Positions 1 through 13,100 of a stretch of DNA of 64,000 nucleotides are shown piece by piece. Under the pieces are notes generated by a model that saw only the letters and a list, made by a program, of their open reading frames with translations, was not told the origin of the DNA and ran no database searches. The stretch's first letter is position 1. Each line of letters opens with the position of its first letter. The DNA is from Ostrinia nubilalis. Its lineage: Eukaryota; Arthropoda; Insecta; Lepidoptera; Crambidae. Made by a program: the position numbers and the translations under genes. The stretch is taken from the NCBI RefSeq assembly GCF_963855985.1, contig NC_087117.1, positions 7,203,001-7,267,000 of the forward strand, read 5' to 3'.

Positions 1-405
1 ACAGTGGCACCAACTTGTGAGCGCTAAAGTGGTACGAGGACTATAGCATTTGCACTCATCAAGATGGCGCCACTGTAGAGTAAGGTCCTGTCAATCGCCA
101 GGGGTGCCAACTGTTAAGTATAAAAACGATAGCCCTCATTACGAAATAAATAATAAACTCCACCTGACCGTCTCTTATTCTTTAGTCGCCTCTTACAAAA
201 TCTACGGGAGGAGTGCACATTAATAGTACTTATTATAAATTTATGAGATTCTACTATAATATTGTTAATCTGGAAGCCAATGGTGCGCTCTCCACAGGAG
301 GCAGTAGAATCCGCTGTGGACCTGGCTGCTGTTGTTTTGCTGGAAATACAAAATGTTAATGGTGATTAATAAATAATACGGTAAAAAATGTTGCAGTGAG
401 TCTCT
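1..405. other. Intron, unassigned
   Basis: Downstream of exon u. AATAAATAATAAACTCC at about 145 has an LTR-end look, but no partner is visible. No exon recognised. Confidence 0.4.
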
Positions 406-620
406 GCTAAAGTCCGGTCGCCGAGCACGTATAATTTCGTCCAATGACCCCAAGCTACCCATCCTTATCGCTCGCGCGTAGTTATATTGCTGTCGCGACT
501 GTGCGACGAGCGGCCGCAGTGAGTGTGCGAGCGCGACAGCAATATAATTACGCGCGAGCGATAAGGATGGTTAGTTTGGGGTCATCGGACGAAATTCTAC
601 GTGCTCGGCGATCGGAGTTT
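406..620. mobile_element. Palindromic MITE family P, copy 1
   Basis: About 90-bp arms: TAAAGTCCGGTCGCCGAGCA, CCCAAGCTACCCATCCTTAT, CGCTCGCGCGTA and their complements around a short centre with TGTGCGACGAGCGGCCGCAG. Confidence 0.88.
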
Positions 621-639
621 AGAGTTTCTTTCTGCTTTA

Positions 640-752
640 ACATACCATGTCATAATGTCCTGTGGGTACTATTTTATTCTACATTTTGTACTTTCTGTTT
701 GTTTGTAATGTGTGTTTCTGTTATGCAAATAAACGTTTTATCTATCTATCTA
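640..752 (+). mobile_element. Retroelement 3' end with (TATC)n tail
   Basis: TGCAAATAAACGTTTTATCT then ATCTATCTATC. A shorter inverse copy is at 37926-37985. Confidence 0.6.
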
Positions 753-1054
753 TCTGTAAACGAAGTAAAGTCGCTGACATAGCCCGACGGATTAGCAAGC
801 TGAAATGGTAATAATGGGCAGGGCACATAGTACGCAGAACCGACGGCCGATGGGGCAGAAAGGTTCTGGGGTGGAGGTCGCGTACCGGAAAACGCAGCGT
901 GTGACGTCTACCCATAAGGTAGACCAACGACATCATAAAGGTAGCAGGAAGGCGCTGGATGCAGGCCGCTATCAACCGTGCGATGTGGAAATCATTGGGG
1001 GAGGCCTATGTTCAGCAGTGGACGTCCTGTGGCTGAAATGATGATGATTCTACT
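752..1054 (+). mobile_element. RTE-type LINE 3' end
   Basis: Same subfamily as 41522-41818, from GAAGTAAAGTCGCTGACATA to GGCTGAAATGATGATGATTC. Inserted immediately downstream of exon u's donor. Confidence 0.83.
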
Positions 1055-1064
1055 GTATAAGTAC

Positions 1065-1178
1065 CTGGTGCTGCGGCGCGAACCGGTTGAGCAGCGGGCG
1101 GTAGGAGTCGCCGAACGTGGCCAGCATGGGCGGGCCCGGCGCGCCCTCGTGGCCCAGCAGCGGCACCATGCACGTTAT
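1065..1178 (-). CDS. Lrrk: Lrrk exon u: WD40-like, last exon in the window
   Basis: 114 bp; acceptor AATTTATTCAG, donor GTACTT (weak); 38 codons, phase 0 both sides. ITCMVPLLGHEGAPGPPMLA then TFGDSYRPLLNRFAPQHQ. The open phase-0 donor shows at least one more exon left of position 1. Confidence 0.85.
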
Positions 1179-4100
1179 CTGAATAAATTAATAAATAAAT
1201 AAATATACTTGGACTCTCTAGTCTAGTCCCAAACTAAGCAAAGCTTGTACAGTCACGGAATGAAAAGGTTCGTCAGTTTTCAAATTGATTACTTCAACGA
1301 ATCGCGAGCACATATTACCTTTTGAAACTATGTTACAGAATAATCTCGAGTGTCTACTCACGGACATTGCCCGCGGGCGGCGTGACCGGAGGGAGCGGCG
1401 AGCGTTCGGCGAACGAACGAGCAATGTTCGGTTCGCGAGCGAACATAGAAGAAGACGATCCTGATGCACTCTCTTCAACGACTTTGCACTAAACGGTCTC
1501 GATATTATTGTAAATTTATACCGAATAGACAATTAATTTTATACAGTCCACTCCTTTTCATTTATAACTTCCGCTACACTCACTATCGAAGTAACACGAG
1601 TTAGAGAAAATAATCTTTAACTGTTCGTTAGTAAAGTTCAAAATTATTCAGATCAAAGTTGTTCGACGATTTATCTTGTCAAGATTATTATGATTGATAA
1701 ACTAAAACCATGGACCTATAAAAAAAGGCGGACGGAACTCGCGCTCCAACAAAACTGTGACGCAAAATTTTGGCGTTTGTCTATTGTGTGAGTGAATTTA
1801 GGGATGCCATGTTAGCCAAAACATTTTACCCATTTATTTTAAGAAAAACATAGATCGGCAGATGTTACTTGGAAATGTAGACAGAATTATTCCGTGCCAT
1901 TTTAAAAGGATGAAAGGTGAATGCGGTGAGGTTGAGGCGCGAAATTTTCAATGTTCAAATTTTCTTACATTGTTTGCAAGTCAGTGTGTCAGGGTATGTA
2001 CATAATCTTGATCAAAAATGATTCACGCAGTTACAAATTACGAATCTTGTGTACATTATAATCATAAGCTTATGCATCATCAATATATTATTATTATCTC
2101 TGATAGATTTTAACATACAACCTGACACTGACTTGCAATCAATGTAAGAAAATTTGAATTTCGCAGTTCCACATTTTTGGGAAGGATCAAATTTGCCTAT
2201 GAAAATATATCCCATTAAAACACAATTATTATGATAAATTATTTTATTTCCATAGTATGCGTAATAAATAACTAAAAAGTCCTAAAATTATTATTAAGTT
2301 CCCATATTTCGGGTAATTTTCCCACGTAAATAACTGAGAACACTAGTCTTTGACGTATTATTTTTTCGAGTGAATGACGTTTGATTTCAATTAATTTCAA
2401 TATTTTAATGTCGGGAAATAAGTGATTGGATTATTATTTTGCCTGTGAAATGTGATTCCTTAATTTTTGTTTGTTCGAACAGAACGGTTTTTACACAATT
2501 TCGTCACACAAGACATGTCGTATTCGTGTTGTTTTTTCGCTGCTTAAATGAGTCAACTGTGTGAAGTTTGCATTCGAAGTGGTGTATCAGGGTGTGAATG
2601 TGTGCGTGCCGGCCTATACGTACAGGCAAGCTGGTGTATCCTAATGTCACAGTATTTTGTTGATGAGAATCCGTCCGACTTTTTTTATAGGTCCATGACT
2701 AAAACCTTCTTGTTGGTTCAACCTGCCATTATTATTTCTATTAAATAAAAAAAAAACTACACTTTGTAACATTGCATGGGATAGAAAATTAAACAAGCAA
2801 AACCTTATTCGTTAGCAAACGTCATATTTATTTAAATGTTAGCAGCAATGTTTCTTGCACGGTTATGTTGGCAGGTTTGATTCTTACAGTACCTAGTGCA
2901 AGCGAAAACCGACACTAAGGTGACGAACCTTTTCATTCCGCGACTGTACTATGAGTACTGGACAACGGATATAATGCCTTGATCACACGTACGAGCAAAC
3001 GGGCGAGACAGTGCTCTCGGCCGAGTACTCGGTGTGTATGAACATTACGCCGAGTGCTCGGCCGAGCGCTCGAGTATTTTTTTTTTTTACGCATAACAAG
3101 GCAGGTATTTGACCACAATCGCACCTGATGTTAAGTGGGATGCATGTGACTCGCTCACCCAACTGTCTCGACCGAGTAAACATTTTACTGTCTCGCCCGT
3201 TTTCTCGGTACGTGTGATCAAAGCATAAATACTTAAATACTTTTTATTTGTAAATACATACATATTATACATAGAAAACACCCAGACCCGTCACTTATCA
3301 TTTCAATTTCTGCCCGGCCGGGAATCGAACCCGGGACCGCTCGGCTTAGTGGTCCGTTCTGAACCACTACACCAAACGGCCGACAAATCTACGGGATTAA
3401 AACATTCAGTGACATGACTCCATGTAACTTATGGTGCCTCCGACCATACAAATTATTTGGGGCTACTATACAAAATTGACTCGAGCTCGCAGAATTTCTC
3501 AAATCAAGTGGTAGCGGGCGGGGCACATAGCTCGGGGCACATAAAAGTTCTCGAATGGCGACCACCTGCTGGAAGACGTAGCGTGGGCACTTGGGCAGGC
3601 CTCCTACTAGGTGGACCGACGATCTGGTAAAGGTCACGGAAAGGGCCCTATTACTGTCAGTAAAATACCAATGTGTATGTGCACTGTGACGGTCGATGGG
3701 GCAGTAAGGTTCTGGAGTGGAGGCCGCGTACCGGAAAACGCAGCGTGCGACGTCCACCCACAAGGTGGACCGACGACATCATAAAGGTAGCAGGGAAGCG
3801 CTGGACGCAAGCCGCTACCAATCGATCAACATGGAAAGCATTGGGAGAGGCCTATGTTCAGCAGTAGACGTCCTATGGCTGAGATGATGATGATGCCGGT
3901 CCTTAAGAACATTTCATAATTTGTAAAAACTAATTCAATTAGCAAAAGTAGCAGGAAGGCACTGGATGCAGGCTGCTAAAGTCCGGACACCGAGCAGATA
4001 GAATTTCATCCAATGACCCCAAGCTACCCATCCTTATCGCTCGAGCGTAATTATATTGCTGTCACGCTCGCACACTTACTGCGGCCGCCCGTCGCACAGT

Positions 4101-7100
4101 CGCGACAGCAATATAGGTAATTACGCACGAGCGACAAGGATGGGTAGGTTGGTTGTACGAAATTCTATCTGCTCGGCGACCAGACTTAATCTACCTGCCA
4201 TTGTAGAAATCATTGGGGGAGGCATACGTTCAGCAGTGGACGTCCTATGGCTGAAAAAATTATGATGAATTCAATTAGTTTATGCAATAAAGATAATTTT
4301 GTATTTGATTATTTTTGGCCAGTCTCCACTCTTCACGTTAGCCAGACGGGTTGATATGAAATTATACATATACAACAAGCGTGTGCACCACAGATCACAG
4401 AAACAAAAGGAAGATGTGAAAAGGGGGCGGGGCCGGTGTCGCAGCAATATGCCCAAAAACAGAACACATTGCTCGCGACAGCAATGATGACAACAGCGAC
4501 GTTATACGTTGCAGTGAATATGAGTAAATATTTTGATTACTTCGTGTGTGTGAATTTCTAATGCGACACTGAGTTTCGAACTCAGCGCATTAGTTGGCAT
4601 CTCTCTAATATTTCTATGGGCAAACTACCCGAACAAATCGCAACAAACTTTTCAAAAAATTTCGACGGGTTCATCCAGTGTCTAAGTAGCTCAGATGGAA
4701 GAGTCGCCCGGCAAGCGAAAGGCCGTGGGTTCAATTCCCGCCTTAGGCTAAGATCTCACGGCGCGATTTTCATACTAGTCGCCCGCCGGTGCCGCGGGAC
4801 CCGCAATCCGCATACAACCGCGCCCGCTGAGGGCGAAAACCGCGTCGTGAGTTGTGCATTAGTTTTTACATAAGTATCTGCATTCTACAGAAGCTGCGGG
4901 CCCGCAACCGCCGCGGGCGCGGGTGGAAATCGCGCAGTGAGTTCTTAGCCTATGGCTGAAATGTCTTATCGTTTTATTTATAATATCTTATTACATCTTT
5001 TCTTTATAATATTATACTGTACTTACACTTAAAATTTATACGCGCACTATTATTATTATTATTTATGTATGTATATTTTATGCAGTATAGTTTAGTGTCC
5101 GTGACTCCCACTCGGCATGGGGCACACTGAAAACCAGCGTCGTGGCCTCCCTCACCGGGGGCCATGGCATATGCTGAGTGGGGTCCCATTGCGATGGACA
5201 TCGCTGTGCGACAGGGTGGCACTGCTCAGTTTACTTTCACTTTCATTGTATGTTTTATGTCACCTATGTCTTATTTGCTTTTTTTTCTATTATTTACATC
5301 TTTTTTCTTCTGTGATGTCCATGGCAATAAATGTTTCTTTCTTTCTTTCTTTAAATGATGATGATGATGAGCACTCACCGTCCCCTCATAAGGCCGGAAG
5401 ACGGTGAGCGGTCGCAGCGAGCCGCAGTCCGCCACCACCACGCAACCGCGCGCCGTGCCGATATACGCACAGGATCCGGCCACGCACAGTGCAGTCACCT
5501 GGGGGGGAATTTAAGGTTTAATGTGTGAAACGCAAGGGGGAGTGAGAGAACTGGTAAAAGATTTGAGTAGTGGTGGTAAGGCGCTTCATGTGAATAAATA
5601 AATGTGATACATAAATAATAAATAAATAAATATCCTTAGACATTTTGCACTGCGCTTCTAGTCCCAAACTAAGCAAAGCTTGTACTATGGGTACTAGACA
5701 ACGGATATAAACATACTTAAATACTTTTTTTTTTGTAAATACATACTTATTATACATAGAAAACCACCAGTCAAATACAAACAAATCTGTTCATGCACAC
5801 AAATGTTTGTACTGTGCGGGAATCGAACCCGCTACCTCCGGAATAGTAGTCCGTTTTGAACCACTACACCAAATCGCCGACAAATTGATGATGGTTCATG
5901 ACTGTGTGCTTCGAGTGAGCACATCTCTGGTGAAAACGCAGCCTAGGCCTCCATGTCTGGAATCCCTAGGTTTGCCCGGGCCCATTAAAGGGCCGCTCTC
6001 GGTACTTCTCTGATCAGCAGAGCTGACTGAGCAGCAGCATGGAGCAGACCGTAACCCGCTACGGCGGGCCGGGGGTCCTGTCATACCAGGGCCGTGAGGA
6101 GAAAACCTCTACAGGGTGGAAACGATAAGTGATCTCACTCGATTACTTCTAAACTATACATGATATCAATAAACTAGTTACTGATCCTGAAAGTGCTTCA
6201 TGAGCTCTATCAAACGGTATTAATAATAGATTACAGAATAAGCTGGATCTATCCGAAATTTCAATGTTTCCAGCTTCCATACATTTGGTAAAGTGACATT
6301 ATTTTAAAAACTACACATGATATCGTAAAACTGATTACCGATTCTAAAAGTGCTTCACAAGCTCTACCCAATGGTATCAATAATAGGTTACATAATAAAC
6401 TGGATCTATCCAAAAATTCAATGTTTCCTTCTTCCATACATTTAGTACTACCACAGTCATGACACTCATCTCTTGACAATATTATAGCAAGTAAAACCTA
6501 AAACCAATGTTTTCCATGAATAATTTTAAATAAGAATACAATTTACGTGTTTATTTTAAGTTTATTATAAAATAAAATAAAAATACACTTCTAATAATGT
6601 GTCTCTGGCATACATTTAGTATGGAAGCTAGAAACATTGAATTTTCAGATAGATCCAGTTTGTTCTGTAACCTATTATTGGTACCGTTTGAAAGAGCTCA
6701 TGAAGCACTTTCAGGATCAGTAACCAGTTTTTCAATATCTTGTATAGTTTAGAAATAATCGAGTGAGATCACTTAACGTTTCCACCCTGTATAAAAACAA
6801 GTGGAGGAAGGGATTGGGGGATCCCTCGAAGCCAGAGAGACCGCTCACGAGCGAGCCTCTAGCCTGAGGCGGAGCTGCGGACGAATGTCCAACCAGGACA
6901 ATAACTCGCGGCTCCGTTTCTTTGGGCTCTGGTGGAAGCCGTCGGGTTTTAGTGGGTAGGCGGGGAGAGTCCCACATAACCCAATGGCCGTCCCCATCGA
7001 TCAGTGCGTATGCGAAAAGCATTTCCCGACGTAAAAAAAGAGGGTCGAGACAGAAAAAGGGGCGGTGTGTGAGATAGAAGTAGTGGAGAATAGAAATGAT

Positions 7101-10100
7101 AGGTATTTTGATATGCAAAAACACTTTACAATCAGGTATTTTCAAGAGGAAATACGGAGATAACAGACCACTTCTTGCAAAATTTTTGTGTAGTTTATGG
7201 TGGATTCTGTAATAAGAATACAATTAGTAATGTCAGCAAGCGCGACCTGAGGTCTAAGGATATACAAGTGTCGGTTATTCAAATCTCCTTTTTTCTTCTG
7301 ATTAATTTCGTTGCGGGTCCCATGACAGTTTAACTTTCCCCCGGGACAAAGTTGACCTTCACTGGTTGGGTTATTGGCGGTCAAGCAGATCCTGGCTACA
7401 CAGGAGTTGCAGCGGTGGGAACGAGAGGTGGGAACAGTCCCGTAAGTGCCACTTACGGTGCAGGTGTCGTCGGGGCGCGGCTCGTCGGCGGCGATGGAGC
7501 GCAGGCTCTCGGAGCAGGGCGCCAGCTTGCTGCAGTCCAGGCGGGCAGTCAGTGACCGCGACACCGCCGACCACTGGTACACGTGCGGGCCTGACGACAG
7601 ACGCAGAGGTTAAGGTATGATTTCGAACTCGGCACGCAGCAGTGCTGTCGTAGCTCGGATTATCATCTCATAATATTTAGAGAATATAATTATTCACCCG
7701 AGTAACTGCACGTTATATCGTTTTCAATAAAGTAAGTCACCTGGGTATCTGCACGCTATGACTACCAGAAAAGTGACTTATCCGGGTTTCTGCACGATAT
7801 GGCAACCAATAAAGTGACTTACCCGTGTATAAGCACGCTATGACCACCAGAAAAGTGACTCGACTCTTACTCACTCGTACTTTTCGTACAGTGATTCACC
7901 CGGGTATCTGAACGCTATGAGACTCATCCGGGTATCTGAGCGCTATGAAAGCGACTCATCCAGGTATCAGCACGCTATGAGAGTGACTCACCCGGGTATC
8001 TACACGCTATGACAACCAATAAAGTGACTCACCCGGGTATAAGCACGCTATGACCACCAGAAAAGTGACTCATTAAAAAAACTCATTAAAACTCATTAAA
8101 ACTCATTTATTTCTGTAAATAGGCTTAAAAAAAGCACTTTTACACGTCCCAGTATTAACCCTACCACTGCTTCAGGACAATAAATGGGCCAGTGCTGAGA
8201 AGAAGCAGCGCAAGAAACTCAGTCACTATTGTCAGCCTCTTTTTCAAAGGTTTACATGCTTTAAAATGTACAAAGTTATAAATATTTATGCGAGCTAGGC
8301 AGTAACGTATCCCAAACATTTTTATCTTTTAAATAATCATCGACTTTATAGTAGCCCTTTTTCATTAAGGTACTTTTAATATGTGCTTTGAATTTATGAA
8401 TGGGTAGTTCTACAACAGTTTGTGGTAATTTATTAAAGAATTTAATACATTTTCCCATAAATGAATTACCAATCTTATGCAATCTGAAATTTGGAACGGC
8501 AAGTTTATTTTTGTTTCTTGTATTAAAGTTATGCAAATCGCTCTTTTTCGTGAATTGCTCTATATTTTTGCGGACATATAAAAGGTTTTCATAAATGAAC
8601 TGTGAAGCTACTGTCAGTATGTTTATTTCCTTAAAAAAATCTTTCAAGGAAAATCGGGGTCCAAGGTTATAAATGGCCCGCACTGCTCTCTTCTGCAGAA
8701 CAAACACAGTTTCAATGTCCGCGGCTGAGCCCCACAACAATATGCCGTATGACATTATACTATGAACTGACTCGACTCTTACTCACTCGTACTTTTCGTA
8801 CAGTGATTCACCCGGGTATCTGAACGCTATGAGACTCATCCGGGTATCTGAGCGCTATGAAAGCGACTCATCCAGGTATCAGCACGCTATGAGAGTGACT
8901 CACCCGGGTCTACACGCTATGACAACCAGTAAAGAGACTCACCCGGGTATCTAAACGCTATGACACTCATCCGGGTATCAGCATGCCATAAAAGTGACTC
9001 ACTCGGGTATCTGCATGCCATTACAACTACAAAATTGACTCACGCTATGAAAATGACTCATCCGGATATGTGCACGCTATGACGACCAGCAAAGTGACTC
9101 ACTCAGGCATTTCACTCTATGACAACCAGTAATGTACTTCATATTATAGTTATAAGTCTAACTACCTGTACCTATGTCTAATGGTTCGAAGGCAATAAAC
9201 ACATTTTTTAATGTTATTGTGACTCACCCGGGTGGCTGTAGGCGATGACGACGGGTAGATCCTGGTGCGCCGCGAGCAGCGTGACGCGCGGCGCGGCGGG
9301 CAGCGACTCGGCGCCGCACACGCCGCCCTCGGTCAGGGTGTACGCGTTCAGGCTGTCGCCGCCCTATGACGACCAGCTGGTATGCCAAGCCGGTAACCAA
9401 CTCACCCAGGTATCTAAACTCTATGACTACCAGTAAAGTGTCTAACCCGGGTATGGGCACGCTATGACAACCAGTAAAGTGTCTCACCCGGGTATCAGCA
9501 CGCTATGACAACCAGCAAAATGTCTCACCCGGGTATCTGCCCGCTGTGACAACCAGTAAAGTGACTCACCCGGGTATCAGCACGCTATGACAACCAGTAA
9601 AGTGACTCACCCGGGTATCTGCACGCCATAGTAACCAGAAAAGTGTCTCACCCGGGTATCAGCAAATCGGCGGGCAGAGACTCGGGTAATATCACGCTAT
9701 ATCGCCTAAGACAGTGATTCACCCGGGTAACTACACGCTATATGGCTTAGGAGAGTGATTCACCCGGGTATCTGAACGCTATGACAACTCACCCGGGTGG
9801 CTGTAGGCGATGACGACGGGCAGGTCCTGGTGCGCCGCGAGCAGCGTGACGCGCGGCGCGGCGGGCAGCGACTCGGGTAATATCACGCTATATCGCCTAG
9901 GAGACTAGTGACTCACCCGGGTATCTGAACGCTATGACAACTCACCCGGATATCTGACCGCTATGAAAGTGACTCACCCGGATATCTGAACGCTATGAAA
10001 ATGACTCATCCGGGTATCTGAACGCTATGAAAGTGACTCACCCGGATATCTGAACGCTATGAAAATGACTCATCCGGGTATCTGAACGCTATGAAAGTGA

Positions 10101-13100
10101 CTCAGCACGCTATGAAAGTGACTCCTAAGGGTATCAGCACGCTATGAAACTCAAAGAAATCTTCAGGCTTGACGGTCAATAAGAGACTCACCCGGGTGGC
10201 TGTATGCGATGACGACGGGTAGGTCCTGGTGCGCCGCGAGCAGCGTGACGCGCGGCGCGGCGGGCAGCGAGTCGGCGCCGCACACGCCGCCCTCGGTCAA
10301 AGTGTACGCGTTCAGGCTGTCTCCGCCCGCCCACACCTCGAACCTGAATAGACCGAAGGATTTACGAACTTATAGTAGCACATTCAAAATTCAAAAAATT
10401 CAAAATTCATTTATTTTTGCAAATAGGCTTTTAGAAAGCACTTTTACACGTCCCAATATTAACCCTACCACTGCTTCGGGACAATAAATGGGCCAGTGCT
10501 GAGAAGAAGCAGCGCAAGAAACTCAGTCACTGTCCGAGGGTATGCCGAGTTAGGCAAAGAACAAAACGCCAGTTCCAGAGCATAGACAGTTTATTAAAAA
10601 ATCAGACTGAAGTACTTATAAGCCGGAAAAAATACTTTGATATCGTGAGCTAAGTAAGAACAGTGCCATCTAGTTTACAACAAAGAAAGTTAACATTTGA
10701 CACTAAAAGCATATTCAAAGCGCTAGCTCAAACATACCGCCCACCAAGGACTTATTAGTCCTTCCTATATAAGTAATAACAATTATAAAGCAATCTTTAA
10801 CTCTGACCTACATTTCTTAAGAATACCATAAACAACACTAGATCTCAAAACCCAAGTACATCGAACAGCTCCAAAAAGTACTCAACCGTTCGAAACAAAT
10901 CAATTTTAAACTTCTTTGTCACAAACATTTCGCTGAGTTCTCAATATAATATAATAATAAAAATTTACAAAACATAAATAAATAGTATTCCAAAAGAAAG
11001 TTAAAAGTTTAATTCTCTGAAACATCAGTAGTCGATAGCGAACAAAGGTTTGAAGCTGGAAGCTGAATACTAGAATCTTTATAACGCGATGTTACAACTA
11101 GCGTAAGATTGTCATGAATGAAGTCTTACCCCCGCCCGTAAAACCATTTCGCGGGAGTTAATTATCCTCTCGTACTATGACAATATCTCCTAATTCTCCT
11201 AGCTTCAAATCTGTGGATCTAGTCCTCCATTCCTTTGAACCCCTGAAAAAACAATTATAAGATATTCTTTCTACCAACGTCGCCGGAAATGTTGAACCAT
11301 TCTTTGACAGTTGCCAATGACGTTAAACTACGCACTTGCAGATTACCACAACTAACATCAGAAACAGTCAACAGCGGCTAAGTATGAATCGCAGGGCGTC
11401 CCAAAGGTTCAAGCTAACAGTCGATAATCTTGAATTTGATCACCTTCGTTTTCTCTTCATACTACTATCCTTTGATAGTCAACGTCGTTTTCTACAATCT
11501 TGACTTATCTGTCTCACGGTTGATATATTTTAAAGATGTGGGACAAGACAGAGAGGATGTAGTCGCCATCGCATAGTTGTATGCCGTAACTCCAGTTGTA
11601 ATGTTGAACCCACCATCAATGTGACATTCAATGATAGTCCGTTTGCACTTCTATCGGACGCGTTAATAACTACTCTTGTTTTATTAGTTCTTCTGTCCAT
11701 TAGAATAACCGCTTGATGTGGCAACCGCACCCCTTTCTGAACTGTATTCGTCTCCTCCGTGACTTCTTCCATATGAAGCAAACTCTTGCAATACCTCAGA
11801 ATAACCCTTTTAAACTTTCTGGGTTTTTGCTCCACCGTTTCTCAAGACAAGACAATAGTCTTTGAACAGCTACAGATCGCTTATCATCATACTCTTGTGA
11901 CATATTTGTACGAAAAGGCAACTCTACAGTATAACGACCGGAACTATCTCTTCTTGTGGATTTCTGGTAGTAAATCTCATATACTTGCTCTTCAGGTGTT
12001 ACGCTCTTCTTTACTAAGACGGGTTTCAATTCAAGCTTCAAAACCCTTTCAATAGTTCATCTTCTTCCAGTTTGACATGTAAACTCAAAATAACATTATC
12101 GCAATTTTGCTCCTCGTCATTCCCGCCCACCTGACCCGATAATACCCATCCCAGGTACGTATCCTGCGCAATAATTAGACCTGAAGGGCTCTTGATTAAA
12201 CCTTCTTTCAGAATAGTACCATAAACATAGGAACCTAACAAACCATCTATTTTGTTTGGCGAATTGTATTTCGGGTCAGCTAAATTGATCCTACCTAATA
12301 CGTGCCAGTTAGGTAGTACAAACTTTTTTGCGGTAAAATTGACGTAACTGTGTTAAGTACGTGTGCCCTAACCTGCACCTTGAATGTGGGGTCATTGAGC
12401 GACCGAATATTTACCATAACCTCATACCTCGAGGTTAAGCCGCTATGTCCACCACCCAATCCAGATATGCTGCTCTTAGCTGCAATTTTCCTCAGCCGTA
12501 ACAACTGTACGGCTGCTTCTGATATGAACGATGCTTGCGACCCTTGATCAAGCAACGCTCTCAATATCAGAGGATAGCCAGTTTTGGACTCAGCTTTGAT
12601 GAAAGCTGTGGCTAATAAGGTCTGGTTAGAAACCTTTCCTGTCACAAAATGGCTTACAATATTCGCGGTCTCATTCGTCTCACAAGACGATTCTGGCTGA
12701 CTTTGCTCGATTTCTGATTCATCATCAGACAATTCAGTGGCTACTGCTGGCGTTAGTGAAGTTGGTCTACCATGAAGAAGCGTGTGACGCTTACCTGTAC
12801 AAATGCGGCATTTAGTGAGAATTTGACACGACTTTCCAAGGTGACCTTTCCCAAGACAATTAAAACAAAGACCCAGTGACTTTACTATTTCATAACGAGT
12901 TGATACATCCTCTTTGGCAAATTGACTACAGAAATATAACCTGTGGTTATCATTACGGTGTGGATAAATATTATCTTTCATTTGATTAGGTTCTAAAAAT
13001 TCCAATGCGCGAAACCGGGCTTCCAAAAACTCTTTGAATAGACAATACGATGGTAACTCTTTACCGCAATTATTTACGTGCAATTCCCACTGTTTTCTAC

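Larger units (their letters stand above)
7690..10191 (-). repeat. Array A: ~41-bp units from the exon r end and donor
   Basis: Gene-strand unit GTCATAGCGTGCAGATACCC then GGGTGAGTCACTTTACTGG matches the exon r end GTCATCGCATACAGCCACCC plus GGGTGAGTC. Several dozen units of varying decay. Interrupted by a LINE fragment (8068-8760); a ~200-bp stretch left of that insertion (7858-8060) is repeated to its right (8768-8940). Confidence 0.93.
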
